From: Candidatus Aquitaenariimonas noxiae
Lineage (GTDB): Bacteria > Omnitrophota > Gorgyraeia > Aquitaenariimonadales > Aquitaenariimonadaceae
Direction of reading: 5' to 3'
Length of the DNA stretch: 32,729 nucleotides
NCBI GenBank assembly: GCA_002780005.1
Contig: PEWV01000067.1
Span: 1-32,729, forward strand
The translations under genes were made by a program, and so were the position numbers. A model generated the notes under the pieces. The model searched no databases. It worked only from the letters and a program-made list of their open reading frames with translations, and had not been told where the DNA came from. This document shows, piece by piece, positions 17,923 through 25,845 of the stretch (its first letter is position 1; the number at the start of each line of letters is the position of its first letter).

Positions 17923-18762
17923 CTATTTTGCCTTTCCCTTTTCTTCTTTTATACTTGCCTTGCCTTTAGCGTCAACTATAAATTCAAATTTCTTATCAAA
18001 ACTCTCTTCGCCGAATTTCATATTAAGTTGGCAGCTATACAAACCTGGGCTGATCTTCTTTTTTGACCAAGCCTCAAAAATATAAGTCTGGCCCGGAAGA
18101 ACCGGGAAACCTGCGTCATTCAAAGAAAGCTCTACAGGTTTTTTCCCTCTCTTTTGTATGAGCAGCTTGCCCTTCGGCCTGACATGGACATTACCAGCAT
18201 TCTTAACCGCTACGTCCGCTTTTAAAGGATTTGTTTTACTAATTATGATATCTATAAGTTCGCCTTTTACAATCTCTGTACCCTTCGCTATGACATATAA
18301 AGCGTTCCCGACGCGGCTAACCACCGATACAGAACCGCCCATAGGGGCCGGGCCCGTTCCGAAATAGATCATTGCCGAAAGCTCGCCCTTTGTTTCTTTT
18401 GGTAAAGTTGCTTTATAATTAATTATTCCTGTCTCGCTTGGTCCTAATTTTAATACTTTTGGGCTAATCTCAAGCCAGGCAAGAAACGGCGTTTCGCCTG
18501 CAGCTGTTTTCCCGACATCTTTTGCTGAAGACCAATCCTCAGCGCTCACTTTAATTTCTACGGCTGAACTATCGGGATTGGCGACATTGAAACTGCCCTC
18601 GTAACTTTCGCCCGCCGGGATCGTCACCTCTACCCTGCCGGGAGTAACAGTAAAAGCCATGGCCTCGGGACTAAAAAATATTATTACCGCCACTACTGGC
18701 AGAATAATCAGCCCTGCAGAAAATATTTTACGCATATATTTTAATAGATAGACTTCGGCCAC
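17923..18762 (-). CDS. Periplasmic chaperone-like Ig protein
   Basis: I start this at the GTG at 18762, four bases after a strong AAGGAGG. Longer in-frame starts at 18783 and 18810 have poorer sites. The 279-residue product has a signal peptide (KIFSAGLIILPVVAVIIFF, cleaved after AMA). The first beta-sandwich opens FTVTPGRVEVTIPAGESYEGSF and continues with AWLEISPKVLKLGPSETGII, resembling the first domain of pilus-assembly chaperones and of DUF916-type proteins. A second beta-sandwich (about 170-260) and a Lys/Glu-rich tail follow. Its place between a small exported subunit-like protein and a giant secreted protein suggests help in assembling a surface structure. The exact family is uncertain. 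Confidence 0.55.
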   Translation of the reverse strand: MAEVYLLKYMRKIFSAGLIILPVVAVIIFFSPEAMAFTVTPGRVEVTIPAGESYEGSFNVANPDSSAVEIKVSAEDWSSAKDVGKTAAGETPFLAWLEISPKVLKLGPSETGIINYKATLPKETKGELSAMIYFGTGPAPMGGSVSVVSRVGNALYVIAKGTEIVKGELIDIIISKTNPLKADVAVKNAGNVHVRPKGKLLIQKRGKKPVELSLNDAGFPVLPGQTYIFEAWSKKKISPGLYSCQLNMKFGEESFDKKFEFIVDAKGKASIKEEKGKAK

Positions 18763-18813
18763 GACCCCTCCTTGTCTGGGCATAATCCGTCCTTCAGTTA
18801 TTATTGCCAAGCT

Positions 18814-18864
18814 AAAACAAAATTACGCAGATAACCATTGGATACACCACGGCTATCTGCGTAA
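18814..18864 (-). terminator. Intrinsic terminator inside the surface-protein operon
   Basis: On the minus strand TTACGCAGATAGCC pairs with GGTTATCTGCGTAA (one G-T pair) around a 14-base loop, followed by TTTTGTTTT. It lies about 70 bases after the stop of the small secreted gene and before the chaperone-like gene. No new promoter is evident in between, so it probably lets only part of the transcripts pass. Expression of the first product would then exceed that of the next two. Confidence 0.8.
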
Positions 18865-18931
18865 GAATGTTTTATAAAATAATCCGCTTGCGATCTTAAC
18901 CATTTGTTCTCTAGAAATATCAACCTTGAAA

Positions 18932-19531
18932 TTATTGGTTGATTATTTCTACTGTCAGCGTTGTAGTATAAGCTTGCGCCTTTACGCTTGAAACATCGAT
19001 TCCAAGATAGTTCGCAAACCCTCCCGGAGCTAGCTCTGCGCCTTTATAGCACAGCCTCCTCCAAGTACCCGGATCAGTAGTATGCTCATCCTTTTCCGGT
19101 ATGCGTAACCATACTGCGTCTGCGCCTGCCCAGTTAGCATCACTCTCTTCGTTAGGTGGTATACCCGTTCCGCCAAAATTCGCATTCCATGCTTTTAATG
19201 GCATATACGTAGTACCGTCGGCTCCCTTTAAACCGGCCTTCTCAGGCTCTGCGCCGTTCAACGGAGAGTTATCAGTAAATGTCCTGATCGTCCAAGCATC
19301 AGTACCCGCGTAGTAAGTAACCGTCATCGGGCCAGCGTGAAAACGATGGTTTGTCTGTGTTCCTGCTACTGTTCCGAAAGCGATAGCTGTCTGCGTAATG
19401 GCTACTGAAGACGTACCTGCGCCTACAGTCGCTGTTACACTAACTGTATCACTAGTAGCGGCGAATGCTGCCGACGCTACACAAGCGACACCAAGAACTA
19501 ACACTGCTATGATTTTCAATGCATTTCTCAT
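18932..19531 (-). CDS. Small secreted subunit-like protein
   Basis: The 199-residue product has a clear signal peptide (MRNALKIIAVLVLGVACVAS, cleaved after AFA). A Thr/Val/Ala-rich beta segment follows (TSDTVSVTATVGAGTSSVAI), then a mixed middle with TWRRLCYKGAELAPGG, and a final strand TTTLTVEIINQ. Short beta strands at both ends and a partner chaperone-like gene suggest a pilin- or fibre-type subunit, but I do not recognise the family. Expression should be high: the ribosome site is a perfect AAAGGAGGTGAT, the promoter is an extended -10 type, and a terminator follows the gene. The signal and expression elements are seen; the fibre role is inference. Confidence 0.6.
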   Translation of the reverse strand: MRNALKIIAVLVLGVACVASAAFAATSDTVSVTATVGAGTSSVAITQTAIAFGTVAGTQTNHRFHAGPMTVTYYAGTDAWTIRTFTDNSPLNGAEPEKAGLKGADGTTYMPLKAWNANFGGTGIPPNEESDANWAGADAVWLRIPEKDEHTTDPGTWRRLCYKGAELAPGGFANYLGIDVSSVKAQAYTTTLTVEIINQ

Positions 19532-19566
19532 CTATTATCACCTCCTTTCGATTTTATATTTAAAAT

Positions 19567-19640
19567 TGATTACAGCGATGGAAAAAAGATTACAATGATA
19601 TGCTTATCACTGTAATCAGTCTTTCATCACTGTCATCATA
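19567..19640. repeat. Leader hairpin GATTACAGTGAT (second copy)
   Basis: The units TGATTACAGCGATG, GATTACAATGAT / ATCACTGTAATC and ATCACTGTCATCAT form an imperfect palindrome. It has the same architecture as the hairpin at 14630-14704 in the ilvD leader, and like it lies between a promoter and the first gene of a transcript. Confidence 0.75.
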
Positions 19641-19717
19641 CATATAAAAGTTTTAATTATAATTAGAGTGATATACCTAACAACACTTTTGATACACTTT
19701 TTTTAAGTTTACACTAT

Positions 19718-19746
19718 AGTATAGCATAATTTAAAGCCAATAGCAA
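19718..19746 (-). promoter_or_regulatory. Extended -10 promoter for the surface-protein operon
   Basis: On the minus strand TTGCTA (19741-19746) is 17 bases from TATACT (19718-19723), which is preceded by TGC (an extended -10). The start would be near 19711, giving a leader of about 180 bases that includes the hairpin at 19567-19640. Apart from these elements the 19532-19858 gap is A+T-rich, and I see no gene in it. Confidence 0.65.
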
Positions 19747-19829
19747 CTATAAATTATAACTTTTTTAACTTTTAACATATTTATGCAATTATTTATAAAA
19801 TAATGAGTTACGCTTGCGGCATTATATTA

Positions 19830-19858
19830 AAAAAGGCGTATTTTTTTGGATACCTTTG
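19830..19858 (-). terminator. Weak terminator after gspD
   Basis: On the minus strand AAAGG (after the gspD stop) can pair with CCTTT across an A-rich loop, followed by a run of six T. The stem is short, so this is only a candidate. Confidence 0.3.
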
Positions 19859-21973
19859 TTATTGGTAGGAAATTAGTATTTTGAAAGTCTGGGCTTCGCT
19901 AGAGACCTCTTCCTGAAAAGGCGGGAAAGGAGAAGCGTCCTTGACGCATTTTAGGACTAATTTTTTAAATTTATCGTTGCTGGATTCCAAAATTTTTGGC
20001 TCCTTCTTCAATTTTCCGTCCGGCAATATGCTAAATTCGACATACACCTTGCCTTTTATGGACGGATTGAGATTTTGATTTACTAACTCGTGTATTTTAC
20101 TTTTAACGAATTCTCTATACGCCTCGGGCGTCTTTAGGTTCTGCGCGGCTGGGGTAATCGGCTCAAGTTGGATCGGCTCCATTAGTGTTTGTTTATTCTC
20201 ATTTTTTTCTTTCAGTTCTGTAACTTTAACGCTTCCCAAGCTCGGCTCGCCGGGAACAGATCCTTCTTTTTTTTCTTTCTTAAGAGATTCTTTGTTCTTC
20301 CCCCTTATCTTAAAAAATTCTTGATCATTATATAAATTTTCTAAGTCACTTATAAATGTACTGTAATTAGTCTTATCGCTTACATCAGTATCACCTGTTA
20401 TTATGTGTGGTGTAATAAATATGACGAGTTCAGTTTTTTCGGGAGAATCTGTCGAGCCTGTGGTTCTACTTCTAAATAAACTTCCTATCAGCGGAATGTC
20501 GCCGGCTATCGGAACCTTATTGACATCTTCTTCATCCCTGGTTTCCATGAGCCCGGCTATAACTATCGTCGTCCCATCTTTTACCACAACGGTCGTCTCT
20601 GCCTGTGATGTTTTGACGATAGGCACTGTATCGTTAAATTCCCCGTATGTTAAATCATCTGTTTTTGAACTTACCTCAGGCTTTATTTTCATAGTTATAA
20701 AGTTATCTTCGTTAATTGTGGGGGTAACGTAAAGCTTTACACCTAGATCAAGGTATGTTATTTGGTAAGATCTTACCTGCGTTCCTGTGCTTGGTATACT
20801 CGTAGTAGAGGTAGCATAAGGCTGATTTGTCCCCACTAATATTTTAGCTTCCTGATTATTGGCTGTAACAATTCTCGGCGATGATAAAATATTTGTCCGC
20901 CCGAGAGTTTCAAGCGCCTTTAAAGTTACCTGGTAATTCTTACTGTCTAGATTTCCTGCAGAAAACGCGATCCCCGAAGCAGTGCTTGTCGTGGTCGGGA
21001 CAATAGCGCCAGTAATAGCCTTGAAATTACTTCCCAGTTGTCCGCTTATACCGGCAAAAACCGCGTCCCAGTTCACGCCTAATTTGTATTCGTCGTTCAA
21101 ATCTATCTGGATTATCTTGGCTTCTATCAACACCTGTTTTGTTTTTTCGTCAAACGCGGCTATCAATTTATCTAATTCTTTTATCCTCTCCGGCGAGTCG
21201 GTAACAACCACCTTATTGGTCCTCTCGTCGATATCGACAGTCCCGAGCTTGCTTATGGTATTGGTCAATTTCTCCTTTAGTTTCTCTGCGGTCGCGTAGT
21301 TCAGGCTATATACCTTTGTCTGGGTCGGGGCATCCAATTCTTTTACAGCCTCAACCATACTGAGCATGGCATCGGGCGTATCTTTGATAATAAGCGTGTT
21401 CGTGCCTTCGTCGACCGCTATCAGCCCTATTTTAGTTTTGATCTGATTAAGGGTTTTGCTGGCTTCTATTGCCTTGGCGTAGCGAAGCTTTATAGCCTTG
21501 GCCTTGATCCGTTCATTGAATTTTTCACCGTATAATAATTCGTAGTCACGCCCGGACATTACCGTTATAATGTCGCCCTTTTTCTCGTACGCGAGATCAT
21601 TGGCTGCCAAAATGATCTCAAAAGCATTCCACGGGTCTACATCTTTTACAAACAGGGTAACTCTCCCTTTTACATTGTTGCCGGCAACTATATTTAATCC
21701 GGCCTGTTTGGACAGAAGTTTTAAGACGTCGATCATATCCATGCCTTTTATGTCTAAAGATATCTTCCCGGGCTTACCAGTTACGGCAATAGGCCTCTCA
21801 GGCTGTACATTGGTTGCGCCCACTTCTGCGGCCTCTACGAAAGGTTGCGCATCATTCATACCCCCCTCTTGGACCTCTTCCATCGGTGGATTTGGCCCCA
21901 CATCCTCTTCGGGAAAAGCCGGCGCCCATATTAATAAGCAGACCAGAAAAATTAAAACTGTTTTGTATCTCAT
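19859..21973 (-). CDS. gspD: Type II secretin GspD with C-terminal TonB-like domain
   Basis: GspD forms the outer-membrane gate of the type II secretion system. The 704-residue product has a signal peptide and an N0/STN domain (about 70-140; MDMIDVLKLLSKQAGLNIV). N1-type repeats follow (IKLRYAKAIEASKTLNQI, VYSLNYATAEKLKEKL), then the secretin core (about 285-520). The core has VLIEAKIIQIDLND, LGRTNILSSPRIVTANNQEA, the VPIAGDIPLIGSLFR family signature and ELVIFITPHII. After a Lys/Glu-rich linker the last 85 residues look like the TonB C-terminal fold (GKVYVEFSILPDGKLKKEP, ILESSNDKFKKLVLKCV, PFPPFQ). That fusion is unusual for a secretin. AAGGAGAG precedes the ATG. PilQ is the main alternative name. 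Confidence 0.9.
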   Translation of the reverse strand: MRYKTVLIFLVCLLIWAPAFPEEDVGPNPPMEEVQEGGMNDAQPFVEAAEVGATNVQPERPIAVTGKPGKISLDIKGMDMIDVLKLLSKQAGLNIVAGNNVKGRVTLFVKDVDPWNAFEIILAANDLAYEKKGDIITVMSGRDYELLYGEKFNERIKAKAIKLRYAKAIEASKTLNQIKTKIGLIAVDEGTNTLIIKDTPDAMLSMVEAVKELDAPTQTKVYSLNYATAEKLKEKLTNTISKLGTVDIDERTNKVVVTDSPERIKELDKLIAAFDEKTKQVLIEAKIIQIDLNDEYKLGVNWDAVFAGISGQLGSNFKAITGAIVPTTTSTASGIAFSAGNLDSKNYQVTLKALETLGRTNILSSPRIVTANNQEAKILVGTNQPYATSTTSIPSTGTQVRSYQITYLDLGVKLYVTPTINEDNFITMKIKPEVSSKTDDLTYGEFNDTVPIVKTSQAETTVVVKDGTTIVIAGLMETRDEEDVNKVPIAGDIPLIGSLFRSRTTGSTDSPEKTELVIFITPHIITGDTDVSDKTNYSTFISDLENLYNDQEFFKIRGKNKESLKKEKKEGSVPGEPSLGSVKVTELKEKNENKQTLMEPIQLEPITPAAQNLKTPEAYREFVKSKIHELVNQNLNPSIKGKVYVEFSILPDGKLKKEPKILESSNDKFKKLVLKCVKDASPFPPFQEEVSSEAQTFKILISYQ

Positions 21974-22001
21974 TATCTCTCCTTTTGAATATTTTAAAAG
22001 T

Positions 22002-22658
22002 TTACATTGTGAGTTCGAACTTCTCTCCTTTATAGTTCAATATAACCTTATTCTCCAATATATCTTCAACAGACACGTCGTTAAGACTGTCTCCTTTGTA
22101 AACAAAATGTGTTTTGTTACCTTTCTTATCTTCTATGGCAGCCTGCAATTTATCCCCTTCTATAATGCCTATCAAGCTTAAATTCTCTTTTACGTCCTTT
22201 AAGTTATCACCTACAGCCCTCTGCTCTTCTTGGACCAAGGGCCTGAATATGTCCCTATTTTCCATATCCTTAGAGTAATAGGAATACGGTTTTGCCGTTT
22301 CGGCTATCATTTGCTTTGCGGTGCTTTCTTCCTGTTTTACCTCAGCGGCGGCATTCTTTTCATCGGTTGTTTTATCTGTTTCGATGACGCCGGAATCGCC
22401 GGCAACTATTTTATGCCTGTAGAACGGCGTTAAGAGCGCCGAATCTACTACGAAATAAACAATTATTCCTATTAATAAAAATACGAATATTTTCGATAAA
22501 TTAGCCGTAAGGGCTTCTTTAACCTTAGCGATATTAAATGAAGCGAACAGGTCCTTTACGCCTGGTTTGCTTTCTTTTTTAATAACCTTGTCGTTGAATA
22601 CCCTTTTCTTTTTTATAAGCTGCAAAAGTTTCTCTTCCGGCGTGATGTGAAGTTTCAT
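22002..22658 (-). CDS. gspC: GspC/PilP-like inner-membrane linker protein
   Basis: GspC-type proteins connect the inner-membrane platform to the secretin. I start this at the ATG at 22658, which shares one base with the gspA stop (TAATG). A longer frame to 22754 lies wholly inside gspA. The 218-residue product has a basic cytoplasmic start and one membrane helix (about 65-85; IFVFLLIGIIVYFVV). A periplasmic linker is followed by the homology-region-type domain (ENRDIFRPLV, NLSLIGIIEGDKLQAAIED, LENKVILNYKGEKFEL). No PDZ domain is present, so it resembles short GspC or PilP forms. It is directly followed by gspD. Confidence 0.75.
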   Translation of the reverse strand: MKLHITPEEKLLQLIKKKRVFNDKVIKKESKPGVKDLFASFNIAKVKEALTANLSKIFVFLLIGIIVYFVVDSALLTPFYRHKIVAGDSGVIETDKTTDEKNAAAEVKQEESTAKQMIAETAKPYSYYSKDMENRDIFRPLVQEEQRAVGDNLKDVKENLSLIGIIEGDKLQAAIEDKKGNKTHFVYKGDSLNDVSVEDILENKVILNYKGEKFELTM

Positions 22659-23476
22659 TAAATATCCTTTTCCCTTTCTATAATTTTTCCTATTATATCT
22701 TTGTCTACCTTGTCTTTGTCGTGCATCACTATCTGTTCTAGGGCATTGTGGCATATCAAAGCTATACGCCTCGGATAACCCTGGCTGGCCTCATAAACCA
22801 TATCTACAGCGTCATCAGTAAAAAGTACGCGCCCGGAATTGAAGCCTGCCTGCCGCAATCTAAACTCGATCAAGCTTTTTGTTTCCGAACGGTCAAGGGG
22901 ATTTATTATGTATTTCAAGCTTACCCTGTCGATGAAGTTTCTTATTCTCTTTATCTTAGGCAGGATCTCCATCTGCGCCATCAGGACTAACTGGAGCAAT
23001 TTGTAATCGTTTGTTTCATAATTCATAAGAGTGCGCAATAATTCAATGTTCGCGGGCGTAAGTTTTTGGGCCTCATCTATAAATAAAACTATTGTCTTAT
23101 TAAGGTCCACCCCGTTCCTGAAAAGGTACTTTTCTATTTCCTCTTTATAATCCATAGTTGACCTGAAATTAGGGTTAATGCCGAATATTTTTACAAGGCT
23201 TGAGAGAAACTGGAACTCGGATTGGTAAGTAGGGTCCAAGATCATGTGCAATATGAATTCTTCATCCTGCCCCAGATTCTGAAGTAATGTCCTTAAGAGG
23301 GTCGTTTTTCCTGTCCCCACGTCTCCCAAAATTAAATTAAGCCCCCTTCTTAGCCGTATGTTTATTTCAAGCCTGGTAAGCGCCGTTTTATGAGGGCTTG
23401 ATTCGTAGAAGAAATCCGGGTCCGGACTCGTTGAAAAAGGTTCCTTTTTTAATTTTAGAATTTCATAGTAACCCAA
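22658..23476 (-). CDS. gspA: ExeA/GspA-type AAA+ ATPase
   Basis: GspA ATPases help insert or assemble the secretin through the cell wall. The start is a TTG at 23476, six bases after AAGGAG; this gives the standard family opening (YYEILKLKKEPFSTSPDPDFFY). The 272-residue product has Walker A GDVGTGKTT (about 52-60), Walker B IVLFIDEAQ, and a C-terminal lid with RRIALICHNAL. The peptidoglycan-binding C-terminal domain of full ExeA is absent, so this is the short form. It lies between a MerR-like regulator (stop at 23477) and gspC (TAATG overlap). Confidence 0.88.
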   Translation of the reverse strand: MGYYEILKLKKEPFSTSPDPDFFYESSPHKTALTRLEINIRLRRGLNLILGDVGTGKTTLLRTLLQNLGQDEEFILHMILDPTYQSEFQFLSSLVKIFGINPNFRSTMDYKEEIEKYLFRNGVDLNKTIVLFIDEAQKLTPANIELLRTLMNYETNDYKLLQLVLMAQMEILPKIKRIRNFIDRVSLKYIINPLDRSETKSLIEFRLRQAGFNSGRVLFTDDAVDMVYEASQGYPRRIALICHNALEQIVMHDKDKVDKDIIGKIIEREKDI

Positions 23477-23713
23477 TTATTGCTCCTTTGTGAGGATTTG
23501 CTTTATTTCCTTAAGCGATTTTGCCTCGTGGCGCAATTCCCTAATGCGTTTTAAGCTTTTTATTGTGGTATCGTCAAAATACCTAAAATTAGTGCCGAAA
23601 CTTCTTCCTACTTCCTTGATCAAACCTAACTTTGAATAATACTTAAGAGTGTATATTGAATAACCGCTTAGTTGCGCTAAGTCCTTTATTAGATATACAT
23701 TACGATTTTGCAT
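23477..23713 (-). CDS. MerR-type HTH protein heading the gspA-C-D operon
   Basis: The 78-residue product is essentially a MerR-family DNA-binding domain. It has YLIKDLAQLSGYSIYTLKYYSKLGLI (helix-turn-helix), the wing TNFRYFDDTTIKSLKRIREL, and a short helix KSLKEIKQILTKEQ. There is no ligand-binding domain. I choose the ATG at 23713; a GTG at 23722 lies inside the operator dyad. A perfect 18-base palindrome and a near-consensus promoter lie directly upstream. This suggests the protein regulates its own operon and so the supply of secretin and its assembly ATPase. Confidence 0.75.
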   Translation of the reverse strand: MQNRNVYLIKDLAQLSGYSIYTLKYYSKLGLIKEVGRSFGTNFRYFDDTTIKSLKRIRELRHEAKSLKEIKQILTKEQ

Positions 23714-23720
23714 GATGACC

Positions 23721-23764
23721 ACTCTCTAGGTAGAGAGTATACGTGATTTTTAAATCTTTGTCAA
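23721..23764 (-). promoter_or_regulatory. Promoter with MerR-like operator dyad
   Basis: On the minus strand TTGACA (23759-23764), 17 bases and TATACT (23736-23741) form a strong sigma-70 promoter. A perfect palindrome of ACTCTCTA and TAGAGAGT arms around CC (23721-23738) overlaps the end of the -10 and the expected start near 23729. Spacing is already optimal and the dyad lies downstream of the spacer. The arrangement therefore fits repression rather than classical MerR untwisting activation. Confidence 0.7.
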
Positions 23765-23799
23765 GGCGTATTTGAAATTATTGCTATAAATTGGCTTGA

Positions 23800-24348
23800 T
23801 TAAGGCAGGATTCTCACTACTACCATTTGCCCTTTTAGAAGATCGCTTGAGGCGCCCTTTGTGGTCAGTGAAAGCTTCTCTACATCCAAGAACTGGCGTG
23901 AATTTTGAATTCCGTATAAAAATTTGCTGAATCCCGAGATATTGCCTTCCGACTCTACTTCCACTACATATTTTTTATAATATCCGGATTCTCTTGATTG
24001 CCGCGGTTTTATATTTGTAATACGCACGCTTGACGAGCTGGCCAATTTTTCCAGTTCGTCCAATAGCATGGCCATCTCTTCTTCTTCCGAGGCATTGTCT
24101 AGTTTTATAAAAGACGATACGCTTTTATATTGATCCATTATATCGCGCTGCCTTTTTACAACTTCAGCGCTTCTCTTTAATTTCAGCCGCATAATTTCTA
24201 TTTCGCTATTGAACCCTATCCATTTTTTCGCAATAGGCTCCAGGATAAAGTTATAAAGAACACTTAATATTATCAACCCTACGCATAAAAATAATACCGC
24301 CTTCTCGCGTTTCGATAATTTTGGAATTAGCATTAGGATGCTTTTCAT
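23800..24348 (-). CDS. gspM: GspM/PilO-like inner-membrane platform protein
   Basis: The 182-residue product has a short cytoplasmic start, one membrane helix (about 18-38; AVLFLCVGLIILSVLYNFIL), a coiled-coil segment (NSEIEIMRLKLKRSAEVVKR) and a periplasmic ferredoxin-like domain (LEKLASSSSVRITNI, GNISGFSKFLYGIQNSRQFL). This is the GspM/PilO layout; such proteins pair with GspL/PilN in the inner-membrane platform. It begins three bases after gspL. Sequence identity in this family is low, so the call rests on topology and position. Confidence 0.75.
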   Translation of the reverse strand: MKSILMLIPKLSKREKAVLFLCVGLIILSVLYNFILEPIAKKWIGFNSEIEIMRLKLKRSAEVVKRQRDIMDQYKSVSSFIKLDNASEEEEMAMLLDELEKLASSSSVRITNIKPRQSRESGYYKKYVVEVESEGNISGFSKFLYGIQNSRQFLDVEKLSLTTKGASSDLLKGQMVVVRILP

Positions 24349-24351
24349 ATT

Positions 24352-25845
24352 TTAAAAACTCTCCAATGGCGAATATACTTCAAAATCGGTAAGGTCGGAA
24401 TTCTTTGTCTTCCTTTTTGACGCGTACCTGAGCTGCACATCTTTAAAATATTTTGACTTTTCTAATGTGGAGATATATCCGAAGACCTGGGCCATGCCGG
24501 GTGAACTGCCTTTCAACGTGACCCCTTTGCCCCGATCAAATATAACTTGGGTTAGATAAATATTTGACGGCGTCACGGCATATACTTCCCTTATGATATC
24601 CAGGCAGGACCCCTCAGCCTTTAACTTCTGCACCACCATTCTTGACATTTTAGATTTTTTGTCCAGATTATCGGCTTCCGGGGCTATAACCTGTAATTTT
24701 TGCTTCAATATTTTTAAATAAACCTCTTTGTCGTGGAGTTTTTTGAAAAAGAGCCCGACTATAACAAGCAACAGACAGCCAGATAATATGGCGATCTTGG
24801 CCAGGTTTCTATATTTAGTCTTTTTCTTCTGGATCGATTGGATAGAGGCCGGTAAAAGATTTATCTGAAGTTTTTTGTAATCCGATGCCAGCGCTAGCAC
24901 GCTTGAAAAAGATAATGGATGACCGGAATTCTCAAATTTCGCTTTGGCATTCGCGCTTATTTTTATATTTACCAACTGAGGCACAACTTTTACCGGAAGC
25001 TTCAGTTCTTTTTCTAAAATTTCCTTTATATCGGATTCGTCTTTACCTGCGCCTCCCGTTACTATTACTTCACTTATATCCTTTGGATCTTCTTCGTGCT
25101 CATAAGTATTAAGGCTTAATTTTATCTCATCTATCCAGTCCCTTATCTTTGCCTTATCTTCAATACTTTGCAAGCCATGCCCAAGGCTCCTTGAAAAAAT
25201 AAGGCTGCCGTCATGATGGATCTGCAGCTCGGTAAAGAATAGATCAATATCCAATAATACGGAAACGTCATCCGTAGGGCCTGCAGCCACAGCCTTCGTA
25301 ATAACTGAATATTCGCCTATTGCCTCTGAGCTGAGCGCTATAAATTCCGGCTCCAGTCCGTTTATCTTCAAAGGGGCAAGATATTTATTCAGCATGTCTT
25401 TATTAAGGACTACCAGCATGACTTTTGAGTAGCCGTCGTTTTCTTTTTTAAGTATTTTATAGGAAATTACGAGCTCGTCTTGAGGATAAGGAATTTGCTT
25501 AACCGCTTGGAGCCTCACCATCTTCTCTATTTCATTCGGGTCTGTAGACGGCAATTTTTGGTATCTAAGTGTCACGGAATGCCGAGGCAAAGAAACGAGC
25601 AGGGTAAATCTGTTTGATCGGTGAGGGGTTATAAGTTTTTTTATTGCTTCTGCCGTTGAGCTTTCGCTTTCTGGATCCACTCTTTCGGCGGATATGTCTA
25701 TAATTTCGTACTTTTCTTTCTGCCTTTTCGAAAGAGCTGATTTTATCCAACCCTTGTTTATTTCCAAGGCAAAAATCACGTCCTTCTCAGTTCCAAAAAT
25801 ATCCTTAAGCGATTCTAGATCTATCTTTAAATTTTTAGTATTCAT
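24352..25845 (-). CDS. gspL: GspL-like protein (PilM plus PilN in one chain)
   Basis: The 497-residue product joins an actin-like cytoplasmic domain (about 20-320) to a membrane helix (about 350-370; IAILSGCLLLVIVGLFF) and a periplasmic ferredoxin-like domain (about 400-490; GVTLKGSSPGMAQVFGYIST). The cytoplasmic part is PilM-like (EIEKMVRLQAVKQIPYPQDEL, SVLLDIDLFFTELQIHHDGSLIFSR, EVIVTGGAGK). INLLPASIQ before the helix is the PilN-type motif. In type II secretion GspL has this architecture and recruits the GspE ATPase. The start overlaps the gspK end by 11 bases, indicating coupled translation. Confidence 0.85.
   Translation of the reverse strand: MNTKNLKIDLESLKDIFGTEKDVIFALEINKGWIKSALSKRQKEKYEIIDISAERVDPESESSTAEAIKKLITPHRSNRFTLLVSLPRHSVTLRYQKLPSTDPNEIEKMVRLQAVKQIPYPQDELVISYKILKKENDGYSKVMLVVLNKDMLNKYLAPLKINGLEPEFIALSSEAIGEYSVITKAVAAGPTDDVSVLLDIDLFFTELQIHHDGSLIFSRSLGHGLQSIEDKAKIRDWIDEIKLSLNTYEHEEDPKDISEVIVTGGAGKDESDIKEILEKELKLPVKVVPQLVNIKISANAKAKFENSGHPLSFSSVLALASDYKKLQINLLPASIQSIQKKKTKYRNLAKIAILSGCLLLVIVGLFFKKLHDKEVYLKILKQKLQVIAPEADNLDKKSKMSRMVVQKLKAEGSCLDIIREVYAVTPSNIYLTQVIFDRGKGVTLKGSSPGMAQVFGYISTLEKSKYFKDVQLRYASKRKTKNSDLTDFEVYSPLESF

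Noticed and set aside
22659-22754. Longer gspC start adding 32 residues
   Set aside because: It lies entirely inside gspA; the ATG at 22658 overlaps the gspA stop by one base and gives a normal product.
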